Below are positions 1-5,803 of a DNA stretch of 5,876 nucleotides, in pieces. The stretch is from contig CALZDK010000120.1 of the NCBI GenBank assembly GCA_945637645.1, positions 1 to 5,876 of the forward strand. The letters are read 5' to 3'. The DNA comes from an uncultured Prevotella sp. (GTDB taxonomy: Bacteria; Bacteroidota; Bacteroidia; Bacteroidales; Bacteroidaceae). The translations under genes and the position numbers were made by a program. The notes under the pieces are model-generated. The model saw only the letters and a list, made by a program, of their open reading frames with translations. It made no database searches and was not told the DNA's origin. Position 1 is the stretch's first letter, and the number at the start of each line of letters is the position of its first letter.

Positions 1-2
1 CT

Positions 3-665
3 ACGGGACCATGGGAACACAAGGGACACATTATGGACCACACTCCAAGGACAAGAGGCAATCACCCTGGCATAATAGAGTTTAAAGGGAAGTGGTATTG
101 TTTTGGACTGAACTACGATGTCTTCCGTCTTGAAACGAGTCGCCATGCCGAACGTCGTTCTGTCTCTGCTGCAGAAATGACATATAAAAGCGACGGAACA
201 ATAGAGGAGTTGCCTTATTTCATCGACTGCAAGCTGAATCAAGTGGGACATTTCAACCCTTATCGACGTGTGGAGGCGGAAACTATGGCTTGGGGCTACG
301 GTTTGAAAACCACAAGGGAGAACCCCTCAGGACCATGGAACGAGACGCTCTTCGTTACCGATATTGATGATGGCGAATATATACTTGTGCGTGGTGTTGA
401 TTTTGGAGCCAAGGGAGCAGCATCGATCACCGTATCATGTTCCGCCCTGCTTTATGGCGGCAGTATAGAAGTGCGCCTTGATGATATTGACGGATGGAAG
501 GCAGGCAATATCGACATACCAAACACCAAGTTTGAATATCAGGAGTTCAAGACTGCCCTTACTCGCTGCTCTGGTGTACACGACCTGTATTTTGTGTTTA
601 AGGGAAACAGCAAACAGCGTCGCAATCTCTTTAACTTCGACTGGTGGAAAGCTGAAAGAAACTGA
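3..665 (+). CDS. GH43 family glycoside hydrolase with C-terminal CBM6 domain (5' truncated by window edge)
   Basis: This is the C-terminal 220 residues of a glycoside hydrolase that probably releases arabinose or xylose from plant polysaccharides such as arabinoxylan. The frame is open to the left edge, and residues before the ATG at 33 (TGPWEHKGHI) already fit the family, so that ATG is internal. Visible residues 1-88 are the last blades of the GH43 five-bladed propeller, with HIMDHTPRTRGNHPGI, then KWYCFGLNYD and HAERRSVSAAEM. Residues about 90-218 are a CBM6-type beta-sandwich carbohydrate-binding module. It opens with RVEAETMAWGYGLKT and closes with DLYFVFKG and NFDWWKAE. The catalytic acids and any signal peptide lie upstream. 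Family knowledge suggests a secreted or periplasmic enzyme, but this cannot be seen here. It is separated from the next gene by a hairpin and a promoter, so it belongs to another transcription unit. The family call is firm; the substrate is inferred. Confidence 0.9.
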   Translation, partial: TGPWEHKGHIMDHTPRTRGNHPGIIEFKGKWYCFGLNYDVFRLETSRHAERRSVSAAEMTYKSDGTIEELPYFIDCKLNQVGHFNPYRRVEAETMAWGYGLKTTRENPSGPWNETLFVTDIDDGEYILVRGVDFGAKGAASITVSCSALLYGGSIEVRLDDIDGWKAGNIDIPNTKFEYQEFKTALTRCSGVHDLYFVFKGNSKQRRNLFNFDWWKAERN

Positions 666-673
666 TAATCAAG

Positions 674-716
674 AATGTCATGACGAGTTGGCGAATTGTC
701 AACTCGTCATGATATT
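674..716 (+). terminator. Long hairpin after the GH43 gene, probable terminator
   Basis: Arms 678-690 (TCATGACGAGTTG) and 700-712 (CAACTCGTCATGA) are perfect 13-bp complements. In RNA the stem extends outward through a G-U pair (677/713) and three A-U pairs to 674/716. It extends inward through G-U, C-G and G-U pairs to a 3-nt loop at 694-696. It starts 8 nt after the stop codon. No clean T-tract follows (TATTATGT), so it may act as a 3'-end stabiliser or a bidirectional terminator rather than a textbook intrinsic terminator. Confidence 0.65.
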
Positions 717-742
717 ATGTCCAAAAATCGTCCCTCCCCGTT

Positions 743-763
743 GGTTTCATTCTGAAACTTTTT
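743..763 (+). terminator. Small hairpin with T-run, possible second terminator
   Basis: GTTTC (744-748) pairs with GAAAC (754-758) around a 5-nt loop, with a possible G-U closure at 743/759, and is followed by TTTTT (759-763). A competing 7-bp pairing exists between CCAAAAA (721-727) and TTTTTGG (759-765). The stem is short and weak. It could back up the stronger hairpin at 674-716, or the match could be chance in A/T-rich sequence. Confidence 0.3.
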
Positions 764-820
764 GGGCAATATTATATACATAGTGTAAGAAAAGTCGCGG
801 AAAATGATTAAAATGTCGTA

Positions 821-839
821 TTATTAAATATTTTAATAA
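821..839. repeat. A/T-only palindrome upstream of the operon promoter
   Basis: TTATTAAA (821-828) and TTTAATAA (832-839) are perfect inverted repeats around a 3-nt centre, ending 18 nt before the -33 element. The spot could suit a regulator, or the palindrome could be an UP-like A/T-rich element. In sequence this rich in A and T, chance is a real possibility. Confidence 0.3.
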
Positions 840-857
840 CAAAAGTTTTGGTTTTTC

Positions 858-888
858 TTGCTTTGTATTTACAAAATGATTAACTTTG
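858..888 (+). promoter_or_regulatory. Bacteroidales-type promoter of the ATP-grasp/M14 operon
   Basis: A -33 element TTG (858-860) and a -7 element TAACTTTG (881-888), which fits the TAnnTTTG consensus exactly, are separated by 20 nt. This is the arrangement known for the primary sigma factor of Bacteroides and relatives. It predicts transcription starting at about 892-896 and a leader of roughly 80 nt before the ATG at 977. The GTG at 908 would lie only about 12-16 nt into that transcript. Confidence 0.75.
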
Positions 889-963
889 CACCGAATTTAA
901 TTGCAAAGTGTCATCGAACAAGAAAAATATTGGGCGACATAACTTAAACAACAAAGCAAACAC

Positions 964-969
964 AAGGAG
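964..969 (+). promoter_or_regulatory. Ribosome binding site fixing the ATP-grasp start
   Basis: AAGGAG lies 7 nt before the ATG at 977. It is the best Shine-Dalgarno match in front of any gene in the window, and it decides the start in favour of 977 over the in-frame GTG at 908, which has none. Confidence 0.75.
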
Positions 970-976
970 AAACAAA

Positions 977-2311
977 ATGGCAGTAAACATTAACGAATTG
1001 ACAGACAGTCGAGACACTGTGAACAAGATGCTGGAGCGCTTTGGAGTACGCTTTGGCGTTTACAAGAAGGGCATTTTCAACGAGCAGTTGTTCCCCTTCG
1101 ACTCTGTGCCGCGTATCATAACGAAGAGCGACTGGAGCTATTTGGAGCGTGGACTGAAACAGAGAGTCCAGGCTTTGAACATGTTTCTATGGGACATCTA
1201 TCACGACAAGAAAATTGTTAAGGACGGTGTGGTGCCTGAGGAATTTGTCTATTCCTCAAAGGGGTATATGCCTGTGTGTGAGGGCATAAGTCCGGAAGGA
1301 AAGGTGTATTCACACATCTCCGGCATCGACCTCGTGGAGGGAAAGGACGGACAGTGGTATGTGTTGGAGGACAACCTTAGGATTCCTTCGGGCGCAAGCT
1401 ATCCGATGATAGCACGCAAGATAACGAGAAAGGTGTCGCCAAACACTTTCGCCACAAATGCCGTGGCAGACAACCGCGACTATGCCGACCTGTTGCGCGA
1501 CATGATGGACGACATGAACGACCACCGCGGCATAGCCGTGATACTCACTCCGGGGCGCTACAACTCGGCTTTCTTCGAACATTCCTATTTCGCGGAGAAG
1601 ACAGGTGCCACACTTGCCTATCCGGGCGACCTCTTCGTGGAGGACGACAAGGTGTATTACGGTGGAATGTATAAGGAGAAAATACGAGTGGGCTGCATCT
1701 ACCGCCGAGTAAGCGACGAGTATATGGACCCGCTGACCTTTGAGCCCTCGTCGCTGCTTGGTGTGCCAAACATCATGCAGGCCTACCGTGCAGGCAACGT
1801 GGCTCTGATAAACGCCATCGGCAACGGTGTGGCAGACGACAAGGGCATCTACTATTTTGTGCCGAAGATGGTGAAATACTATCTTGGCGAGGACTCGGTG
1901 CTGCAGAACGCACCAACCTATCTTCCATATTTCAAGGAAGACTACGACTATGTTATGGAGCATCTCGACAGCCTTGTGATAAAGGACGTGAGCGAGGCAG
2001 GAGGCTACGGAGTGGTGTTCGGCTCTGAACTCGCGCCGGAGAAACTGGAGGAACTGCGCCAGCTGATAGTGAAATTCCCGAGAAGATGGATAGCACAGGA
2101 GGTGGTGGACTTCAAGGATCTTGAGATTCTGGAGGGCGACCAGCTCGTATGGCGCAAGGCAGACCTTCGTGCCTTTGTGGTGACGGGAAAGGAGACAAAG
2201 GTGTGGAAGAGCGGTCTGACCCGCTTCTCGCGCAACCCCGACTCGTTTGTGGTGAACTCGTCGCAAGGCGGAGGATTCAAGGACACATGGGTGATGACGG
2301 AGGAGGAGTGA
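977..2311 (+). CDS. Circularly permuted type 2 ATP-grasp protein (DUF404/DUF407 type)
   Basis: The product is a 444-residue predicted amidoligase: an ATP-grasp fold in circularly permuted order that should activate a carboxylate with ATP and join it to an amine. Substrates are unknown. Family landmarks from the ATG at 977 are WYVLEDNLRIPSGASY (127-142), VILTPGRYNSAFFEH (188-202), DLFVEDDKVYYGG (218-230), YRRVSDEYMDPL (242-253), the nucleotide-binding glycine loop LVIKDVSEAGGYG (333-345), KADLRAF (394-400) and the C-terminal VVNSSQGGGFKDTW (425-438). All the landmark motifs expected for the family appear intact, so it is probably active. It is slightly shorter than most relatives. The GTG at 908 would add 23 basic, low-complexity residues outside the family and has no ribosome binding site. 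No signal peptide is seen. It is first in an operon with alpha-E and transglutaminase-like genes, the usual partners of this family. The family call is strong; the reaction is inferred. Confidence 0.93.
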   Translation: MAVNINELTDSRDTVNKMLERFGVRFGVYKKGIFNEQLFPFDSVPRIITKSDWSYLERGLKQRVQALNMFLWDIYHDKKIVKDGVVPEEFVYSSKGYMPVCEGISPEGKVYSHISGIDLVEGKDGQWYVLEDNLRIPSGASYPMIARKITRKVSPNTFATNAVADNRDYADLLRDMMDDMNDHRGIAVILTPGRYNSAFFEHSYFAEKTGATLAYPGDLFVEDDKVYYGGMYKEKIRVGCIYRRVSDEYMDPLTFEPSSLLGVPNIMQAYRAGNVALINAIGNGVADDKGIYYFVPKMVKYYLGEDSVLQNAPTYLPYFKEDYDYVMEHLDSLVIKDVSEAGGYGVVFGSELAPEKLEELRQLIVKFPRRWIAQEVVDFKDLEILEGDQLVWRKADLRAFVVTGKETKVWKSGLTRFSRNPDSFVVNSSQGGGFKDTWVMTEEE

Positions 2312-2423
2312 AGGAGTGAAGGATTAAAGAATTAAAGGATTAAAGGATTAAAGGATTAAAGGATTAAAGGATTAAAGGATTAAAGAATTAAAGGATTAAA
2401 GGATTGAAAGAGTTAAGGATTGA
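2312..2423 (+). repeat. 8-bp tandem repeat array (AGGATTAA) between the ATP-grasp and alpha-E genes
   Basis: Fourteen consecutive 8-bp units begin directly after the ATP-grasp stop codon and end 3 nt before the alpha-E start. Eight are exact AGGATTAA (2320, 2336, 2344, 2352, 2360, 2368, 2376, 2392), with six in a row at 2336-2383. The others differ by one to three bases: AGGAGTGA at 2312, AGAATTAA at 2328 and 2384, AGGATTGA at 2400 and 2416, and AAGAGTTA at 2408. Degeneracy is greatest at the ends, as expected for an array that expands by slippage. Each junction makes AAAGGA, a Shine-Dalgarno-like word. Because a TAA recurs every 8 nt, all three forward frames are closed, so the array is not coding. 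Confidence 0.97.
2415..2418 (+). promoter_or_regulatory. Ribosome binding site of the alpha-E gene, supplied by the repeat
   Basis: AAGG lies 8 nt before the ATG at 2427 and falls at the junction of the last two repeat units. The array therefore appears to provide the initiation signal for the downstream gene, with further AAAGGA copies every 8 nt upstream. Confidence 0.5.
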
Positions 2424-2426
2424 AAG

Positions 2427-3125
2427 ATGGTAAAAAGTGATATTATATCAGCCACTAAGGCAAACAGGCTTTACTGGCTCGGAAGATACGAGTGCAGAGT
2501 GTATGCCACACTGCACCAGCTTAACAAGTGTTTCGACGAGATGATAGACGGCGAGCCCGACGACTACACGGCGTTTTGGGAGAAGCTCGACGCATCGGGT
2601 ATCTATAAAACAAACGATGAGTTCACCTACGGTATGCTCTACGACGAGAACAATCCTGGCTCGGTGCTCTCGGCACAGAAATGCGCCATGGACAACGCCA
2701 TACTGCTGCGCGAGGACATCATGTCGGAGACACTGAGCTATCTTGAGATGAGCGTTGCACTGCTGAGAAAGTGCAAGCAGGAGGCTACGGTGAACATAAG
2801 CCACCTGCAGCCTATCATCGACTGGTCGCTGGCTTTCTGGGGCTCGGCGGAACAGCGCCTGCAGAACCACAAGGCACTGAACATAATGATGATAGGACGA
2901 AACGTGGAGAACCTCGACATGCTGCTACGCTTCGGCTATCCCTATCGTCGCATAGCTCTTGCCTACGACTCGCTGAAACGCTACTGTCGAGACATGACAG
3001 GTTCGCTCGACGACAATATCAGCAGCCAGCTCGACGCCCTCATCACTGCAGACAAGTTCGATCTTTCCGATGAGGACTACAAGACACGACTGCTAAAATT
3101 TGTCAACCAGCTTGTAAGAGTATAA
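2427..3125 (+). CDS. Alpha-E domain protein (DUF403 family), short form
   Basis: This is a 232-residue, mostly helical protein of the alpha-E family, named for conserved helices rich in glutamate. Its biochemical role is unproven. It occurs almost always beside a circularly permuted ATP-grasp protein and is thought to act with it, perhaps as substrate carrier, scaffold or accessory subunit. Recognisable pieces are the N-terminal signature ANRLYWLGRYECR (12-24), the central helix CAMDNAILLREDIMSETLSYL region (86-106), the WGSAEQR helix (138-144) and the C-terminal GRNVENLDMLLR (157-168) followed by YPYRRIALAYDSLKRY (171-186). Relatives I know of are commonly about 300 residues, so this copy is short, although both terminal signatures are present. 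It is therefore more likely a compact form with reduced inter-helix regions than a truncation. The stop overlaps the next gene's start (TAATG), pointing to translational coupling. No signal peptide or membrane segment is seen. Confidence 0.9.
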   Translation: MVKSDIISATKANRLYWLGRYECRVYATLHQLNKCFDEMIDGEPDDYTAFWEKLDASGIYKTNDEFTYGMLYDENNPGSVLSAQKCAMDNAILLREDIMSETLSYLEMSVALLRKCKQEATVNISHLQPIIDWSLAFWGSAEQRLQNHKALNIMMIGRNVENLDMLLRFGYPYRRIALAYDSLKRYCRDMTGSLDDNISSQLDALITADKFDLSDEDYKTRLLKFVNQLVRV

Positions 3126-3916
3126 TGAAACGCTATCTATACAACTATCAGACAATAGTCACGTTCAGCCAACCCGTGACAAACCATCATCTGCTGCTGC
3201 GTTGCCAACCTATGTCGGGCTCCTACATGCGTATAGATGAGGAGCAACTGATAGTGTCGCCCGGCTACAGGATGTGCCGCGATGTGGACGCCTTCGGCAA
3301 CCGAGTAGTTTATGGCGGCCAGCGCGAGGAACACACCTCACTGGCATACATCAGTGCAGGCATAGTGGAGATGTCGCAGTATGTGACACGCACTGACCGT
3401 GGCATTTCGCCAATCTATCTCATCGACACTCCGCTGACGATGATCGACCTCGAACAGTCGGGACAGTGGCTGAAGGAGTGCGAGACCCTGTTTGCCGACT
3501 GCGGCACAGGACAGGCAGACAAGGCTTCGGCAATATGCCATTATGTGTATAGCCAAATGGCTTATATGCCTCTCACCACAACAGTGGAAACTCCCGCCAC
3601 GGAAGTCTTTAGGCTTCGCCGTGGCGTGTGTCAGGACTATGCGCACCTGATGATAGCCCTCTGCCGCCTCAGTTCCATTCCGGCACGCTACGTGTGCGGT
3701 TTTTTGGAGGGCACCGGCGAGACTCACGCATGGGTGGAAATACACGACGGCTACAGCTGGCTTGGCTTCGACCCGACAAACGACCGCCGCATAAGCTACG
3801 GATACGTAAAACTCGCCCACGGCCGCGACGCCTCCGACTGTCCGGTGAACCGCGGAGTGTATCTTGGCAATGCCATACAGCAAAACATTGTCAGCGTGAC
3901 ACTGGTTGAGGTGTAA
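3125..3916 (+). CDS. Transglutaminase-like cysteine peptidase
   Basis: The 263-residue protein has a bacterial transglutaminase-type N-terminal beta domain (about 1-85) and a papain-fold transglutaminase core (about 125-222). The catalytic triad is visible: Cys169 in RRGVCQDYAHL, His201 in GETHAWVEI and Asp216 in LGFDPTND. All three are in the usual context, so it should be active. Bacterial members of this type are generally thought to hydrolyse peptide or isopeptide bonds rather than crosslink proteins. Homologues recur beside ATP-grasp/alpha-E gene pairs, where a role in trimming or removing the product of the ligase is predicted. Its ATG shares one base with the alpha-E stop codon, and there is no clear Shine-Dalgarno sequence, so reinitiation after alpha-E translation is likely. 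The length is normal for the family, and no export signal is seen. Substrate unknown. Confidence 0.92.
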   Translation: MKRYLYNYQTIVTFSQPVTNHHLLLRCQPMSGSYMRIDEEQLIVSPGYRMCRDVDAFGNRVVYGGQREEHTSLAYISAGIVEMSQYVTRTDRGISPIYLIDTPLTMIDLEQSGQWLKECETLFADCGTGQADKASAICHYVYSQMAYMPLTTTVETPATEVFRLRRGVCQDYAHLMIALCRLSSIPARYVCGFLEGTGETHAWVEIHDGYSWLGFDPTNDRRISYGYVKLAHGRDASDCPVNRGVYLGNAIQQNIVSVTLVEV

Positions 3917-3931
3917 TTATAAACAACATAT

Positions 3932-4864
3932 ATGATTCAGACAGTAACAACAACCGAACTGCCAATAAATGAAAGGCTGTCAATAAGGAAAAACGTAATA
4001 AAGGGAAGTCAGGGCAACATGCGCCTCTGCATAGTGACAGGAACACACGGCGACGAGCTTGAGGGGCAGATGGTGTGCTACGAGATGGCACGCCGACTGA
4101 ACGAGAGCATCGGGTCGCTCGACGGACAGGTGGAGATATATCCCGCGCTGAATCCGCTCGGCATCGACACCATACAGCGAGGCATACCAAACTTCGACCT
4201 CGACATGAACCGCATCTTCCCCGGCGACAAGAACGGCTCTGTGGCAGAGCAAACGGCATACGCCATAATAGAAGACCTCAAGGGTGCCAACCTTGTCATC
4301 GACATACATTCAAGCAACCTGTATCTGCGTGAGACACCACAGGCACGCATCAACGTGAACGACGAGGAAAAACTCGTGCCCATAGCAAGCAAGCTGAACA
4401 TCGATTTCGTGTGGATTCACGACGCTGCCACTGTGCTTGAGGCAACCCTCGCCCACTCTCTCAACTCCACTGGCACTCCTTGCGTAGTGGTGGAGATGGG
4501 AGTTGGTCAGCGCATTAACCACAAGATGTGCTACCGGCTGGTGGATGGCATTTTCAACCTTATGCGCGAGGTGGGAATGTGGACGGGAATAGTGAACAGC
4601 GCCACCATAACCAACCCCATAGTGTGCAAGGGCGACCGCGTGGAGTTTCTTAACGCCGCCACTTCGGGTGTGTTCATCACCGAGCTGAAGTGCGGCATCG
4701 TGGTTGCCAAAGGCGAGGAGATAGGTCAGATAGTGGAACCGCTGACAGGCAAGATACTGAGCCGCGTGGTTTCCCCAGTGGAAGGCTATCTTTTCACCAT
4801 CCGCGCATATCCAATAGTTTATGAAGGCTCGCTAATGGCGAGGATTTACAGACATGAGAAATGA
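3932..4864 (+). CDS. M14/AstE-AspA family zinc hydrolase (aspartoacylase/succinylglutamate desuccinylase-like), catalytically intact
   Basis: The 310-residue protein belongs to the aspartoacylase/succinylglutamate desuccinylase branch of the M14 carboxypeptidase fold. Family members use one zinc ion to hydrolyse an amide bond on an N-acyl amino acid or related substrate. The zinc ligands are visible: His39 and Glu42 in GTHGDELEG, and His126 in VIDIHSSNL. Other conserved elements are Asn74 in ALNPLGID, the substrate-contacting DMNRIFPG (91-98) and the probable catalytic Glu188 in VVVEMGVGQRIN. Residues about 235-306 form a C-terminal beta barrel resembling a barrel-sandwich hybrid, with SPVEGYLF near its end. 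The gene starts 15 nt after the transglutaminase stop, behind an A/T-rich leader without Shine-Dalgarno, which is common in Bacteroidota. Its last 4 nt overlap the next gene. The context does not suggest arginine catabolism (AST pathway), so it should not be named astE. It may remove whatever the ATP-grasp enzyme attaches; that is inference. Confidence 0.9.
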   Translation: MIQTVTTTELPINERLSIRKNVIKGSQGNMRLCIVTGTHGDELEGQMVCYEMARRLNESIGSLDGQVEIYPALNPLGIDTIQRGIPNFDLDMNRIFPGDKNGSVAEQTAYAIIEDLKGANLVIDIHSSNLYLRETPQARINVNDEEKLVPIASKLNIDFVWIHDAATVLEATLAHSLNSTGTPCVVVEMGVGQRINHKMCYRLVDGIFNLMREVGMWTGIVNSATITNPIVCKGDRVEFLNAATSGVFITELKCGIVVAKGEEIGQIVEPLTGKILSRVVSPVEGYLFTIRAYPIVYEGSLMARIYRHEK

Positions 4865-5796
4865 AAAAAGAAATACTTTTTGAAATGAAGTCGCCCTATC
4901 GCGGCACATTCAACATCCAGGGCTACTGGTTTGGAGAAGGAGAGAAGACAGTGGCTATTATAGGAGCCATGAGAGGCGACGAGATACAACAACAGTACAT
5001 CTGCTCACGCCTTGTGGCTGCACTCACGGAAGTGGAGAGGCGAGGAGGCGTTGCCGACGGGAAGAGCATTCTCGTGGTGCCATCCTGCAACCCGTTCTCC
5101 ATGAACGTGTCGCGACGCTTCTGGGCTATGGACGGAACGGATATAAACCGCATGTTTCCAGGCTACGACAAGGGAGAGACAACGCAACGCATTGCGGCTG
5201 CACTCTTTGAGAGCATCAAGGACTTCAAATACGGCATGCAGCTCGCCAGCTTCTACATGCCGGGCGATTTCGTGCCTCATGTGCGCATGCTCAGCACAGG
5301 CTACGAGGACGTGGACTCGGCTTGCCTCTTCGGTATGCCTTTCGTCACCACCCGCCATCCACTGCCTTTCGACACCACTTTGCTCAACTACAACTGGCAG
5401 ATTTGGGGCTGCAAGGCATTCTCCATCTATGCAGGTCAGACCAACAATGTAGAGGATGTCACAAGCCAGCAAACAATAGACTCAATACTGCGCTTCCTGA
5501 AGAAGACGCACATCATAAAATACCGCATACAGAACGCGGGATATGAGTCGGTGGTGTTCGACGAGGCAGAGCTCGTGAACGTGAAAGCACGCAGGGCAGG
5601 AATATTCTACCGTGTTGCCGATGCAGGGCAGCAGGTGAACGAGGGCGACGTGCTTGCACGAGTGCTCGACCCCTACGACAGCAGCGTGCTCGACGAAGTG
5701 CGGTCGCCCACCCACGGCACTATATTCTTTGCCCACAATCGTCCGCTCACCCTTGAGCATGCCATACTTTTCAGGATTCAGAAGCTCGAATGTTGA
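4861..5796 (+). CDS. M14/AstE-AspA-like paralogue with degenerate active site (probable pseudoenzyme)
   Basis: This 311-residue protein is the same length as its neighbour and aligns with it from end to end. Shared landmarks are CNPFSMN (76-82, against LNPLGID), DINRMFPG (94-101) and a C-terminal barrel (about 236-306) with RSPTHGTIFF. The catalytic centre is gone. The zinc motif HGDE is RGDE (Arg38 for His39; Glu41 is kept), DIHSSN is QLASFY (Ala129 for His126), and the catalytic Glu188 position holds Tyr190 in FSIYAGQ. Zinc-dependent hydrolysis by the usual mechanism is therefore unlikely. The reading frame is intact over full length and both domains, so this is a maintained protein, not decay. 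It overlaps the active paralogue by ATGA, suggesting coupled synthesis in similar amounts. A regulatory or structural partner of the active enzyme, or a binder of the modified substrate, is the likeliest role. The family call is strong; loss of activity is inferred from sequence. Confidence 0.87.
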   Translation: MKKEILFEMKSPYRGTFNIQGYWFGEGEKTVAIIGAMRGDEIQQQYICSRLVAALTEVERRGGVADGKSILVVPSCNPFSMNVSRRFWAMDGTDINRMFPGYDKGETTQRIAAALFESIKDFKYGMQLASFYMPGDFVPHVRMLSTGYEDVDSACLFGMPFVTTRHPLPFDTTLLNYNWQIWGCKAFSIYAGQTNNVEDVTSQQTIDSILRFLKKTHIIKYRIQNAGYESVVFDEAELVNVKARRAGIFYRVADAGQQVNEGDVLARVLDPYDSSVLDEVRSPTHGTIFFAHNRPLTLEHAILFRIQKLEC

Positions 5797-5803
5797 ACAT
5801 TAA

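Noticed and set aside
33..35. ATG at 33 as the start of the first gene
   Set aside because: The frame is open to the window edge, and the residues before the ATG continue the GH43 pattern (GPWEHKGHI), so the gene starts upstream.
7..339. Repeated GGACCATGG word near 7 and 330, as a possible duplication
   Set aside because: The shared segment is about 10 bp, both copies encode a GPW tripeptide in unrelated contexts, and similarity does not extend beyond it.
478..783. Open frame running out of the GH43 gene into the intergenic region
   Set aside because: Most of it is out of frame inside the CBM6 domain, and the rest reads through the terminator hairpin; the translation resembles no family.
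1310..2266. Long open frame (318 codons) on the minus strand inside the ATP-grasp gene
   Set aside because: It lies opposite a gene with clear family motifs over its full length, and its translation is rich in His, Val and Cys with no recognisable domain, as expected for an antisense shadow of codon-biased sequence.
2312..2423. The AGGATTAA array as a CRISPR array, iterated protein-binding origin (iterons) or coding repeat
   Set aside because: Units are 8 bp with no spacers, there is no replication gene nearby, and stops close all three forward frames.
3338..4309. Several minus-strand open frames of 100-180 codons opposite the transglutaminase and first M14 genes
   Set aside because: All overlap genes with intact catalytic motifs; none has a recognisable domain, ribosome binding site or promoter.
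3932..4864. Naming the first M14 gene astE (arginine succinyltransferase pathway) or aspartoacylase
   Set aside because: No other arginine-catabolism genes are present, and family membership alone does not set the substrate; the operon context points elsewhere.
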